A DNA stretch of 64,000 bases from Pontiella sulfatireligans. Its GTDB lineage: Bacteria > Verrucomicrobiota > Kiritimatiellia > Kiritimatiellales > Pontiellaceae. Below, piece by piece: positions 26,572 through 37,000 of this stretch. The notes under the pieces are model-generated. The model saw only the letters and a program-made list of their open reading frames with translations. It had not been told where the DNA came from and made no database searches. The stretch lies in contig NZ_CAAHFH010000002.1 in NCBI RefSeq assembly GCF_900890705.1, forward strand, positions 248,001-312,000, read 5' to 3'. The first letter of the stretch is position 1; each line of letters begins with the position of its first letter. The position numbers were made by a program, and so were the translations under genes.

Positions 26572-28235
26572 TTTCTTCCTCCAATCTTAAGCTGTTGGAA
26601 CAATCTGGATGAAAGTTCTTTTACAACCTCCGCGTATTCCGGCTTTCCGGCGAGATTGACCGTTTCACTCAAATCCTGACCCAGATCATAAAGTTCTGTT
26701 CCATAAGATGCTCCCTGAGGGTCGCGACGATCCAGCCAGAGCACCAACCGATAGCGGTCGGTTCGCAGGGCATAGCCCATCAGGTAGTTTTCAAACAGGT
26801 TGCGATCCCATGCATCGCCCACCTGAGTCTTGATCCGCCCCTCCACCTGTTCGATCAGGGGGCCAAAGAAGGTCTGACGCATTCCGACCGAAAGCGGATT
26901 GGCCGCCCATTCGCGCAACGCCGGGCTCGGGAACTGGCTGATGGCCATGTTTTTCCCTTTAAATTCGGGATCGTCCAGAACAGGTCTGAAGCTTTCCCCT
27001 TCGCAGTGCTCGGGGATCGGCAGCCCCGCGAGATCGCACAACGTCGGGTAGAGGTCGATTAATTCAACGATGGAATCCGCCTCTTCACCGCGGGATTTCA
27101 TCTCGGGCGTCCAGACAATCAGCGGAACCCGGGTTCCGATTTCATAGTTTGTGGCCTTGCCCCATACCCCCATCTCTCCGAGATGCCAACCGTGATCGCC
27201 CCAGACCACGATAATCGTGTTATCGCGGATACCGGCATCTTCCAGAGCCTCGATCATTAAACCGATCTGGGCATCAATATAACTGACGCAGGCATAGTAG
27301 CCGTGCAGGAGCGTTCGCGCCAGGTCATCCGGAATCGTTCCTGATTTAGGAATACCGTGACGAACACGCAACTCGAACGACTCATGCAAACCGACCGCCG
27401 CGCCATCCTTCGGCGGATGAGTCTGGCTTGTCAGCTCGATCTCGGCGGGATTGTACAGATCCCAATAACGCTTCGGCGCAATGAAATTCAGATGCGGCTT
27501 GTAAAAACCAAGCCCCATAAACAGCGGTTTGTCTGGATTCTTTTCCAAATGATCTTTCAGCGTGGCGATCGCCACTTGCGTATTGTACCCATCCTTATAT
27601 TCGTCGTCTTCCACCTCCCCGGCTTCGTAAGCGGGCCCGTGAATCAGACCGACCGAACCTTCCTTACCGTATTTCGCCAGCATGGCCTTGCGGTTTTGGA
27701 GGAAGATCGCTTGGTTTTCCGGAACGGCATAGCCCCCCGGAAATTGCGGAAGCGTTACTCCTGCACGGCTTACAGCAGGCTTGCGGCTCCATGAAAGTTC
27801 TTCGTCCTTCAAATTTCCGTGGAAGATCTTTCCGCAATAGACACTCTCATACCCATGATTGATGAAGTGCTGTGACAGCGTAATCAAGTCTGGATTCAAC
27901 GTGCGAAAGTAGGCGCTGTTTTCAATCACACCAATGGTTTCCGGCCGACAACCGGTCATCAAGCTGGCTCGCGAAGGCCCGCAAATCGCCTGCTGGCAAT
28001 AGGCTCGTTCAAATCGCATGCCCTCAGAGGCCAGCTTGTCCAAATTCGGGCTCTTGATATAATCTGAACCATAACAGCCCAGCTCAGGTCGAAGGTCATC
28101 GACCGCGATGAAGAGAATGTTTGGTTTGTCTGAACCGGTGTTGCCGGTCATCGCAACCGAATTTTGTTTATTCGCCACCGCTGTCAAATTTAACAACGCC
28201 AAAAGTAACACGGTTGCTTTCGTTACATATTTCAT
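26568..28235 (-). CDS. Secreted sulfatase, iduronate-2-sulfatase-like
   Basis: The frame is open to 28304 but the ATG at 28235 has AAAAGG upstream and begins the signal peptide MKYVTKATVLLLALLNLTAVA. It opens PNILFIAVDDLRPELGCYG, has the formylglycine motif C-G-P-S-R (Cys 85) and VVWGDHGWHLGEMGVWGK. These are hallmarks of the IDS-like (S1_7) group, as in the 10434 enzyme. It ends with a short basic tail (LKIGGRK). It follows the GH42-like gene by 22 bases and overlaps the GH110 gene by four bases, so the three form an operon. The pairing suggests removal of sulfate from an alpha-galactan to expose galactose (inference). Confidence 0.92.
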   Translation of the reverse strand: MKYVTKATVLLLALLNLTAVANKQNSVAMTGNTGSDKPNILFIAVDDLRPELGCYGSDYIKSPNLDKLASEGMRFERAYCQQAICGPSRASLMTGCRPETIGVIENSAYFRTLNPDLITLSQHFINHGYESVYCGKIFHGNLKDEELSWSRKPAVSRAGVTLPQFPGGYAVPENQAIFLQNRKAMLAKYGKEGSVGLIHGPAYEAGEVEDDEYKDGYNTQVAIATLKDHLEKNPDKPLFMGLGFYKPHLNFIAPKRYWDLYNPAEIELTSQTHPPKDGAAVGLHESFELRVRHGIPKSGTIPDDLARTLLHGYYACVSYIDAQIGLMIEALEDAGIRDNTIIVVWGDHGWHLGEMGVWGKATNYEIGTRVPLIVWTPEMKSRGEEADSIVELIDLYPTLCDLAGLPIPEHCEGESFRPVLDDPEFKGKNMAISQFPSPALREWAANPLSVGMRQTFFGPLIEQVEGRIKTQVGDAWDRNLFENYLMGYALRTDRYRLVLWLDRRDPQGASYGTELYDLGQDLSETVNLAGKPEYAEVVKELSSRLFQQLKIGGRK

Positions 28236-28257
28236 CAGTAAACCTTTTCTTATTTCA

Positions 28258-29850
28258 TTAATTAAATTTTTTAACGACCTGAGGGTTTGTGCGTTCAATT
28301 TCAATCATATGGAAAATCGGTTCGCCTGATTTTTTTAATATAACAAAATCAACTTTGGCGCTGCGAAAATCCGCTTTGGATATTATAAAACTTTGGACCT
28401 TCCAGCGGCCGCTGGAGCCGGACACCACTTCGCTTGTTTTAATTCTTTTATTATGTCTAAACTGCAGTTGCCATTCATTCCCCCTTTCCGCCAACCAGGT
28501 TACATTTATTTTCACGGTCTCCCCCTGTGTCTCAGCAGCAAATGCTTTATCAACCCGAAATGACATCTTTTCACTGGTAAGTCTGGCCGCTGAGTATCCT
28601 CGATAATCAGCATCTACATGCCCGACAATTTCAACCGCATCAGGATCAATCTGCGTAATATAATAGCCGATGTTTCGCAGTGATTCTTTATTTCCGTCAA
28701 ATTCACACAATACAACAAATGCCCCGGGAGTTTTGTCCGGATATAGATACATGCCCGCATATTTATTGAAGAGTCTGAATGCTTCGGAAAATCCCGGTTC
28801 CCTGTAGCGCTCGAGATCCTGCTCATAGGTAGCACTGTAGGTCACCCCCAGATAAAGTTTGTACAACTGCCGCCAATATATTTCCTGAGCATCGTTCTGG
28901 GTGGCACCGGCCGGAAATTTTTTCCGGGTCCGCGTACTCATTTGATGAGGCGTGTTTTTTACATCCTCGTAATATCCAATCATGCCGCGGTCTATACAAC
29001 GCCGTTTATAATCCTGCGCCCGAGGGGCCATGTATTTAAAATGACTGGCGCTGGCCTCCGTCCCCATAACAACCATCAGAGGCGAGGTGTAAACATGTTC
29101 ATCCATCCATTCATTGCCCAGCCCGCACTCAAAACTGATCCAGGGACGAATGAAGGTATATATGCCCAAGGGGTGAAATGCCTCTTTGTATGCACGAACA
29201 ACAGCAGCGAAATATTGCTTCGCTACCGCATAATCATCGTCTTCCAATCGCGGAGGATAAATGGCATCACCGGCCGGCACCCATTTGCCGTCTTCAAGAA
29301 TCTTCCATTGACTACGGTCTATGGTGGAGCCCGCTTTAAGTACTTCGCCGTGATGAAAATCCCACCGCCAAGCTTCGGTATTAAAGGCATTAGGTTGAAC
29401 GCGGATCCCCAGCACCCATTTTCTGTGCGGAGAAGATTTTACGCGGTCAGCCACCTTCTCCAGCAGATTGCAGTAATGTTTCATGTAGATCGGGTGCCAG
29501 AACTGGGGTGCGCGACAATTCCTGGCCGTTCCTCCGACCCACGGCACTTCGGCAAAAATCCATTCCGGAGCACCGCCATTAATCTGGATCACCATGGGTT
29601 TCTTCAATTCAGCCGCCCGGTTCATATCCAGATCGAATTGACACCAGTCAAACTGATCCGCGGAAACCGGCTGCAACTTCTTCCAGTAGGTAACCCCCTG
29701 AAGCACCCTGACAAAAGGGAACTCCTCCACATCGTCGTTGGTGTGCGTCCAGATGGATGCAATACCGAAATACGCAGAATCAGCCATGTCAGAAGCGGCA
29801 CAGACCGCCTCCTTCAAAAAAACCAAAATTATAACAGTAAAAATTCTCAC
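28258..29850 (-). CDS. Secreted TIM-barrel hydrolase, GH42-like
   Basis: The likely start is the GTG at 29850 with ACGAGG upstream, giving a signal peptide MRIFTVIILVFLKEAVCA; another GTG lies at 29865. The barrel region has VLQGVTYWKKLQPVSADQFDW, GAPEWIF, KWVLGIRVQPNAFNTEAW (a possible acid/base Glu) and IRPWISFECGLGNEW. The architecture resembles clan-A beta-galactosidase-type enzymes such as GH42, but the family cannot be fixed by eye. The last 90 residues form a beta-sandwich (WQLQFRHNKRIKTSEVVSG). It heads the operon with the sulfatase and GH110. A 65-base piece of its 5' end recurs at 46897-46961. Confidence 0.7.
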   Translation of the reverse strand: MRIFTVIILVFLKEAVCAASDMADSAYFGIASIWTHTNDDVEEFPFVRVLQGVTYWKKLQPVSADQFDWCQFDLDMNRAAELKKPMVIQINGGAPEWIFAEVPWVGGTARNCRAPQFWHPIYMKHYCNLLEKVADRVKSSPHRKWVLGIRVQPNAFNTEAWRWDFHHGEVLKAGSTIDRSQWKILEDGKWVPAGDAIYPPRLEDDDYAVAKQYFAAVVRAYKEAFHPLGIYTFIRPWISFECGLGNEWMDEHVYTSPLMVVMGTEASASHFKYMAPRAQDYKRRCIDRGMIGYYEDVKNTPHQMSTRTRKKFPAGATQNDAQEIYWRQLYKLYLGVTYSATYEQDLERYREPGFSEAFRLFNKYAGMYLYPDKTPGAFVVLCEFDGNKESLRNIGYYITQIDPDAVEIVGHVDADYRGYSAARLTSEKMSFRVDKAFAAETQGETVKINVTWLAERGNEWQLQFRHNKRIKTSEVVSGSSGRWKVQSFIISKADFRSAKVDFVILKKSGEPIFHMIEIERTNPQVVKKFN

Positions 29851-29867
29851 AACAACCTCGTTCACTG

Positions 29868-29945
29868 TAGTTTAATCACGAAAACACCTTACAGCGCCCA
29901 AACCCTGCTTTCGTGTGATTTGTGTATTTCGTGGTTCATAATTCT
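29868..29945. repeat. Dispersed intergenic repeat of the TTCGTG type
   Basis: The segment contains AATCACGAAAACACC at its left and TTTCGTGTGATTTGTG then TATTTCGTGGTTCATAA at its right, forming an imperfect inverted repeat. The right-hand wording is a pattern I know from intergenic regions of many unrelated environmental bacteria. It fills the gap between the GH127 and GH42-like genes. Confidence 0.5.
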
Positions 29946-29951
29946 GATGCA

Positions 29952-32024
29952 TTAGCGGGTAATCGGAAGCCACACGCTCATTTCCGGTTCTTCGCGATTG
30001 TTCCATGCAAAATACGGGATCAGCTCCACGTTCACCGTCGTTGCTTCCTTATCGGCAATATCTCCGTATTGCCCGAAGATAGGTTGATCCGGTTTAGGCA
30101 CCAGCTTCGCGGAGGTCTTCAGCACGGTGACACCCCCCAACAGATCCGACCGATATTCGGATTCGAAGTCAACGTCAGCATCAATCGCAACCTGCTCGAA
30201 AGCAGCATCGCCCTGCACATCGTTCGACTCAAGGCAGTACACAACCGGACCACGGCTGACGGCAACCTGGTTGCGAATTTGTTCGGTGCGGCAATTACCA
30301 ACAAGCAGGCGCACGCTCATTTCGAGGTTGAGTTCCAGCACATCACCCTTTTCCCAAACTCTGGAAATTTCGGCATAGGTGCCCGGCTCCGCCTTCACGT
30401 CTTCTTTTTTACCGTTGAACCTGAGAGAAACCTTACCCGTCCATGCAGGAATGCGCAGCTTGAATGCGACCGCTTCTTCTGGAGCGTCATCAATGGAAAA
30501 CGTGATTTTCCCGTCCCACGGATAGTCGGTAGTCATCTTGAGTTTCAGCCCCAGCTTTTCCAGCGCCGCCTCGCAATCGGCAAAATGGTGCACCCAAAGG
30601 GTGCCCTTCGAGACCGAAAAGAGGTAGGCGTGGTATGCAGCAAGGTTGCGCGACAGGTTGGTCGGACAGCAAATATGCTCCAGGCCGGGTACATGGCGAC
30701 GATGGAAGTCGTGGCTCCACAGTTCATGCTTTGCGCCATGCCAGCGCAACGGATTGGTGTAAGACCAGTGGTCGCCATCCACCTCCATGCCTGCAAGCAT
30801 CGAGTTATACCAACTCAGTTCCATGATATCCGCATAACACGGATTCCCCGTAGCCTGCAGCATCCGCCAGTTCCACATCATATTGCCCACCGTGCCGCAG
30901 GTTTCATTATACGCCGTGGCATTCGGAAGATCGAACGGCGCCACGACTCCCTCGTTAACGGTATCGCCTACATATACCTTTCGTTGATCCCCATAAAAAT
31001 TTCGGGTAACCGGGCTTTTATGAACCGGACTCACGCCGCCGGTTACGTACATTTTCTTTCCCGTCAGATCGCCCCACAAACGTTCCAGTGCCTCAAGGAG
31101 AGAACGGTCGCCGGTTTCAAGATAGACATCGGTCGCGCCGGCATAGAGATAGGTAAAAAACACGGCGTGGCCGATCACTTCTGTTTCTTTACGAAGCGGA
31201 ATATAATTCTGATAATTATCCGTCCCGCCCTTATAATTTTTCATGCCCCATCCCGGACGGCCCCAGTCCGGCTTTTCGGCCGTTCCCTGATAGGACGCCC
31301 CGCGCAGATCAACCACATGAATGGCCAGTTCGAGCGCATCCCGGTTGCCGGTTGCCCGGTAGAGTTCAACCGCCCCCATGATGATGGATGGGTTGTACGG
31401 ATATTCCCACATCACATCGGGATGTTCCTTGAATTGCTTTAAACAGAAAGCCGCGGCCTTGTTCCCGACATCCAGAAGGTCCGTTTGACCGGTCATGCGG
31501 TAGTGAACCGCCGCAGCGGTCAACAAATGCCCCATATTGTACAACTCGTGGTTATGCGGAGAGAGCCAACGTTCTTTATACTTTCCGGCACTGACCTGCG
31601 TGGCGATATAGCCGTCGTCTTCCTGCGCAGCAGCAATGGTTGGAATCACGGACCCGATGCGCCCAAGCACTTCCCGGTCGCCGGTAGACGCATAGATATA
31701 ACTCGCAGTTTCAATCCACTTGTAAAGCCAGGCATCTTCCCATGCCACGCCCTGATGCCGCCCTGCTTTGATCCCGGCGGCCACCTTGAAATTGTTCAGC
31801 GGATAGCCCTTCTCCTCATCAGTTGCCAGCTGCCACAGCAACTCGAAAGAAACCTTCCGGTTCACCTCCTGCCGCTGCTTCCAGAACCCGCCCGTAATCT
31901 TCACCTCATCCAGCCCGACGTTCTGCATTTTCGCATAGGGGCTTCCATCAATTTTTATCAGGCTCTTATCCGCGCGGCATGCGACCCCGACAAGACACAC
32001 CACAACTATGCTGCAAATTTTCAT
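29952..32024 (-). CDS. Secreted GH127-like beta-L-arabinofuranosidase (DUF1680 family)
   Basis: The ATG at 32024 has a strong GGGAGG site and begins the signal peptide MKICSIVVVCLVGVACRA; the upstream ATG at 32051 lies before that site. The (alpha/alpha)6 barrel starts VKITGGFWKQRQEVNRK. The zinc-thiolate active site typical of GH127/GH146 is visible: NETC (Glu 374, Cys 376) and ICCPTN (Cys 452, Cys 453). The 76-residue spacing is close to that of HypBA1 (Cys 340 to 417). The family cleaves beta-L-arabinofuranosyl or related beta-furanosyl/pyranosyl ends. A beta-sandwich C-terminus completes the protein. Members in marine PVC bacteria may have other substrates. Confidence 0.88.
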   Translation of the reverse strand: MKICSIVVVCLVGVACRADKSLIKIDGSPYAKMQNVGLDEVKITGGFWKQRQEVNRKVSFELLWQLATDEEKGYPLNNFKVAAGIKAGRHQGVAWEDAWLYKWIETASYIYASTGDREVLGRIGSVIPTIAAAQEDDGYIATQVSAGKYKERWLSPHNHELYNMGHLLTAAAVHYRMTGQTDLLDVGNKAAAFCLKQFKEHPDVMWEYPYNPSIIMGAVELYRATGNRDALELAIHVVDLRGASYQGTAEKPDWGRPGWGMKNYKGGTDNYQNYIPLRKETEVIGHAVFFTYLYAGATDVYLETGDRSLLEALERLWGDLTGKKMYVTGGVSPVHKSPVTRNFYGDQRKVYVGDTVNEGVVAPFDLPNATAYNETCGTVGNMMWNWRMLQATGNPCYADIMELSWYNSMLAGMEVDGDHWSYTNPLRWHGAKHELWSHDFHRRHVPGLEHICCPTNLSRNLAAYHAYLFSVSKGTLWVHHFADCEAALEKLGLKLKMTTDYPWDGKITFSIDDAPEEAVAFKLRIPAWTGKVSLRFNGKKEDVKAEPGTYAEISRVWEKGDVLELNLEMSVRLLVGNCRTEQIRNQVAVSRGPVVYCLESNDVQGDAAFEQVAIDADVDFESEYRSDLLGGVTVLKTSAKLVPKPDQPIFGQYGDIADKEATTVNVELIPYFAWNNREEPEMSVWLPITR

Positions 32025-32137
32025 GAACAAAACCTCCCTGATATTTAACAATCTCCTGCATGATCAATCTATAAACAGGAACCGTGCGGAAACTGCATAT
32101 ATAACAGGACACGGCGATCTTTCTGCCCTGAAGAACC

Positions 32138-33778
32138 CTACGGCCTTGACACAACACGATGCTGAAGCTTTATCACACGAACCATATTGACCGTCAGGTC
32201 TCCTGTGCCTTCGGATATAAGCCGAAAATCCATGTTTCCGGAAAAGATGCTGTTCGCCGCGAGTTCCGGCAGATGAAGCGTAATCGTTTTACGTTTGCCG
32301 TCGCCCTGCGTCTGAATCACCTTCGCCCTCTTCCGACCGGATCGTTGGGAATACTCGACCGTCCATCGGATTTTCTCATTATCGATATAGGTAACCTTCA
32401 GGAGACAGGGAGCGGGCGTGTTCCAGAACACCGGATCCAGCCCGAAGAGCAGTCCGTTCTGGCCGTTCTCAACATCGGTACGGCGCGCATCAAAATCCAT
32501 ATTCTCGGGATCGCCCGGCCGGGGGAACGAAGTCGCCGCCGCGGGAACGCTCATCGATCCGGGCGCATCGCGCTGCACCACCCACCGTTCCAGGTTTTTC
32601 ACGGTGCCCCGCTGGGTTTCAGCCTCACGCAGATAAACCCACGCATCGATGGATGTATCACGCCGATACCCCTGCGACTTGAGGACATACTCATTGAGCT
32701 CCGGATTCAAGGCGAGGGATTCAGGACTGACCATCTGAAAATCCTGAAGTAACTGTAGCCCATGAAGCGAAGAAATCCGATGGCGATATTCGTCATAACA
32801 GGTATCCACAAACCGCCACGTCCACCCTTTACCATATTCCTCGTTTTCATCGCCTCGAAAACGCCCTGCTCGCAGGGAGGGATGGTCATAATCCAACACA
32901 CAATAGCCGTCATCAATCGTCACCCCCCACGCCGGCTCATCCCAGAGCAGGTTCAGGTTATCGATCGCACCATTACGGATTCCACAACCCTTTTCGAAGG
33001 CATAATTCACCGGCTCTTCAGTGACCTCGGCATAGCGTTTTGGACCGACGGGACCCTTTGCCATCCAGGCCAATTTATACTCAACACCGTTAAAGGCTTC
33101 GCACATTGTATCTATACGGCTGAGCAACCAGTTCCGGAAGATTTCAGGCGTCAAACCGCCCTCCTGTTCATAGATATCGGCGTCAACCGGCCGCATCCAT
33201 AATTCCTCGCCACGCGAAGGGCTGATGCAATGGATATACGCGTACACAATGTCATCATCATGCGCAATTCCAGTTTCCCTGAAAGCTTCCATAAATTCAT
33301 TGAAAGCGTTGACCACCCCTGGTTTCCAAACCGCCGCATTACGTAAACGCCAAGGCTGGTTTTCGGACAGCGGCGGCATGTCAAAAACAGGCACCTCATA
33401 CTTCGTCAATACCCATCGCGGAACCTTGGATTCGACCGTCCCCTGAATGTGCAGTCCAACCTTCAGGCCTTGCGCCTTCGCATCGCGAATACGCTGTTTA
33501 AACTTGGAAAAATCAAACGTGCCTTCCCGAGGATTGCATTCACGCCAGTTGACGTGGATCCCCTTGATCGTTACGGCAGCATCCTTGGAATCGTTCCACG
33601 TGATAAAGCCGGAGTAAGGATGCGGATTCACGCCCGGCGGCAGCGACCAGTCCCACCCCTCTCGGATATCATTTTTATCGCCCCACCTCGCATGGCCCGA
33701 TTTCTGTGAGGCGGAAACGCCGCTGCCATACGCAGCGATCAGCAGAATAACGAAAATTCTTTTTGTTTTATGGATCAT
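32138..33778 (-). CDS. Secreted TIM-barrel glycoside hydrolase, GH42-like
   Basis: 546 residues with signal peptide MIHKTKRIFVILLIAAYGSGVSA and AGGCAGAGC before the ATG. The barrel has WNDSKDAAVTIKGIHVNW, REGTFDFSKFKQRI, KVGLHIQG, YIHCISPSRGEELW and NLNLLWDEPAWG; the Glu of GEELW and of DEPAW are candidate catalytic residues. A C-terminal beta-sandwich follows (LKVTYIDNEKIRWTVEYSQ). It resembles GH42/GH14-like clan-A enzymes but the family is not certain. It is not closely similar to the 28258 enzyme. It lies 114 bases upstream of the GH127 gene on the same strand. Confidence 0.7.
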   Translation of the reverse strand: MIHKTKRIFVILLIAAYGSGVSASQKSGHARWGDKNDIREGWDWSLPPGVNPHPYSGFITWNDSKDAAVTIKGIHVNWRECNPREGTFDFSKFKQRIRDAKAQGLKVGLHIQGTVESKVPRWVLTKYEVPVFDMPPLSENQPWRLRNAAVWKPGVVNAFNEFMEAFRETGIAHDDDIVYAYIHCISPSRGEELWMRPVDADIYEQEGGLTPEIFRNWLLSRIDTMCEAFNGVEYKLAWMAKGPVGPKRYAEVTEEPVNYAFEKGCGIRNGAIDNLNLLWDEPAWGVTIDDGYCVLDYDHPSLRAGRFRGDENEEYGKGWTWRFVDTCYDEYRHRISSLHGLQLLQDFQMVSPESLALNPELNEYVLKSQGYRRDTSIDAWVYLREAETQRGTVKNLERWVVQRDAPGSMSVPAAATSFPRPGDPENMDFDARRTDVENGQNGLLFGLDPVFWNTPAPCLLKVTYIDNEKIRWTVEYSQRSGRKRAKVIQTQGDGKRKTITLHLPELAANSIFSGNMDFRLISEGTGDLTVNMVRVIKLQHRVVSRP

Positions 33779-33790
33779 ATGCTCTGCCTA

Positions 33791-34009
33791 TTATTCATGC
33801 GCCATGGCGGATTTATCGCGCCACGGATTAAGCGGGAAGTTAAATTTCTCCACCGGAGAAACCGTCCGTGCGCCCTTGATCAGCGCATCCAGTTCAGTCG
33901 CCACCTCGACGTGTTGTCCGGCAATATTGCATTCTTCCTTTGAATCTGCAGAAAGATCGTAAAGCTCCAAAGGGGAATTCGGATCGTATATCATACTGTT
34001 CATTTTCAA
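33791..34009 (-). pseudogene. C-terminal stub of a sulfatase
   Basis: 72 residues: SPLELYDLSADSKEECNIAG, then EVATELDALIKGARTVSPVEKFNFPL and NPWRDKSA. This is the standard end of S1 arylsulfatases (the L-Y-D-L block before a short helix). The catalytic 400 residues, including the C-x-P-x-R motif, are missing. It is squeezed between the 34016 gene, whose stop is seven bases upstream, and the 32138-33778 hydrolase. It is the tail of a lost sulfatase that probably belonged to this cluster. Confidence 0.8.
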
Positions 34010-34015
34010 ACCGTT

Positions 34016-37000
34016 CTACTCCTCACGAATGTTCAGGCGGAAAAATTTCTGCGTTTCAACACCGATCGGAATCCAGTTGCTGACAACATTGAAATCGCCG
34101 CCTAGATCGCTGGTTCCGGATACAGTGTATCCGACCGTATTCCAAACATTGGAAGCAAGATTGTCGGTTGTTTCAATAGTGTAGATCAGGCCGGGATTGC
34201 GCTTAGCAAGCACGGGATGGACATAGCTGAACCCGCCGGCACCCGCTAGAAACTCGGGCTTCATCCCCCGATCGGCCGGATCGACAGGGTTTCCACCGAG
34301 CGCAAACTCGGCCAGATTGACCTCGCCATCGAGATCATCATCCCCTTCTGTACCCAGAACCAGCCCATATCCATGCGCCCATGCCGAATAGAGCGAATCG
34401 TGGAAGGTCAGGTTGGCGACCGGAGCCGGAATATCGATTCTCCCGCTGCCCCCGTCAGCCGGATCGGTGCCGAGCACATAGCCGGAGACTTCAAAATAAT
34501 CGTCCCTGTTCGATTCGGTGACGGTCTCCCCGTTCACCACAAAATTTGCTATGGAAACATTTGCGAACGAATTCGAATAGCCCGATCCGAGTACTGATTT
34601 CTGCACGATATACGGAGTATCGACGGTGATATTTTCAAAGGTAAGGCCATCGATATGCGCATGGTGCTCCTCGGTCGTAACAGGAAACCATCGCGGTGTG
34701 TAGGCTCCGTTTTCCCCCTGGGGAGTTTGCTTGTGCAGGTTATAGAAACTTAAGATACGATGCACATAGGGTGCCTCGATACGAATATCGCTGAAAGTGA
34801 AATTCTGGATATTTACATTCCGCCCCTGCAGGCAGCATATGTACGAATGGAACAGCTGCTGCCACTCGGCTATCATTTCCGACCATGTGCCTATGATATC
34901 GACATCCCTGATGGTGGTGTTGGCATAGGTTACATTGTCGACCATTTCATGAACCAGAATGGCGTGTGCATTCGGAGTCAGCTGCATAATGACAAGGTTC
35001 TCGGCAGTCGTGCCATTGCTGATTTTCAGGTTGTCATCACCGGCTGTCAGGAATGAGTCGCTCACTATGCAATGGTCAATAAAACCAATCCCTCCTGACA
35101 TTTCGTGCCACACCCCAAGGTTGGCGATGTCGTTGATCCGATCACCGCCGGTTATCCCGAAGCTCGCACGATCCGTAAACGTGATGCCATCTATTTCATT
35201 GATTTCAATGGCAAACCCGTTGCCGTGCCAGAAACCGGGCACACCTCCCCAGAAGTGATTAATCCCTGTAACAATACCTCGTCCAACCAGACGGCAATCC
35301 GCGCCGCCGGGATCGTCATCCGGTTGCCCGGGCTGAGGAGGCTTTTTGAACGTTGCTGCAACAAAAGCGCCCTCTTCCAGATAAAAGGTTTGCCCGGCTT
35401 CAATATGGGTTTTGTAGCTTAGGGATTCCCCGAGCCGCGACAGATCGTGTGTGCCGGGCTTGAACCAAACGGTGTCCGCCGCAGACAGTTCCTCCTGAGT
35501 CGGCCGATCACCGGAATTGATCACCAGCGTACCGGGATCGGTTTCGGAAAAGCCGAGGTCGGCAGGCAAAGCATCCGCCGTACGCGCAAAAAACATGAGC
35601 GGATTTTTAAAGCCTTCGTTTACATTTTCGGGAATATCGCGCGCAGGATGCCCGAGCGGCAGATCGCTTTTTCCGATTTCAAAGCTCTCAAGGGGCCCAT
35701 AGCCCAAGGCCAGGTTTCGGAAGACATCCATGCCGGCTTCATAATTGGGAACCACCAACACCTTTCGCGGCCGATCCAGCGTGAACTCTATGGTATCATT
35801 GCCGATGACCGTGCAGGGGATTCCATACGACGAAGGAATCACCTTGGAGCGGGAAAGCGGATAGGAAAACCGCTCCGTTTCGTCAAAATAGGTATTCGGC
35901 GCAAACGCATGGTTCAGCACCTTGACCCTGACCGTGACCGGGTAGTCATCCGTGGAAATACCGGCGAATGAATGCGATGCAATCGGCTGCACATTGAATT
36001 CATCAAACTTCTTAATGGACATTATGGCTCCGCTGTTATCCAGCCGCACTTGTTCCCTGGGCATGTAGGAAAAAAATGTTGGAAGAACCGAAAAACCTGC
36101 ATCTCCGTCAGCTTGCACTGAAACCTCGTAATCAGGAGAAACCGGCACATCCCGGAAAGCCAGATGGAACGGGTGAACGGCTTCGATAAGACCGTTGTTG
36201 ACCAACATCAGTTCACAGGATCCACTAACCTGGTTAAAAGCGCCCTCATTCAGCTCCCGAGTGTCGAACAGATAGATCTGCCCGGCCACAACCTGCCGAG
36301 TGATGCCAGCGTGTGAAGCATATTCTGCCTCATCGAAAATAAGGCCATTCATATAGAAGGTATACGGCTGACGGATTTTCGAGAGGTAGAGTGTGCCGTT
36401 TGCCTTAGGCTGAATGGAAATAATCTCGTTCTGCAATATCCAGCTCAGATCATCATCCTCCGACAGTTCCTTGAGCGAGACATTATCCAGCCAGACATCA
36501 TTCTCACCCGCCGCACCTAAATGGAAATTGAGGGCCACATCGTCCACCGTGGGTTTGGTCACGGCGAAGTCCGTTGTGAACGTGGTCATGTTCGTCGTGA
36601 GCGAGACATCATAATTCAGATAACCTAACAGGGTGTTGCTTCTCAAATTTGCCCGCATCGTGCGGTTGAATTCTGCGCGTGCATCAAAAGACAAACGATA
36701 AGCCTTACCGTTTCTCAGTTTATGACTGTCCTGCCTCATCTGCAAATGATAACTCACTCCACTGTCCGAAATCACATTGCAATAGAGTTCGCCCTGGATC
36801 CCTGCCGCATCAAGCAGAACTGAACCGTTTCCGGTCGAGGTGCCGTTCGCAACAAACAACCAGTCTGCCGTCCCATTGGAAAAATCACCATTGGACAGCA
36901 GATTCACTCCTGGATTCGATGTTGCCTCTAGCAGCACATTATCCAGCCAGACATTGTTTTCTCCTCTCCCGCCGAGAAAAAACAGCAGGCAAATATCTCC

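Noticed and set aside
29922..31442. 506-residue plus-strand open frame opposite the GH127 gene
   Set aside because: The minus strand encodes the zinc-site motifs of GH127 in the same region; the plus-strand protein is Arg/His-rich and has no domain.
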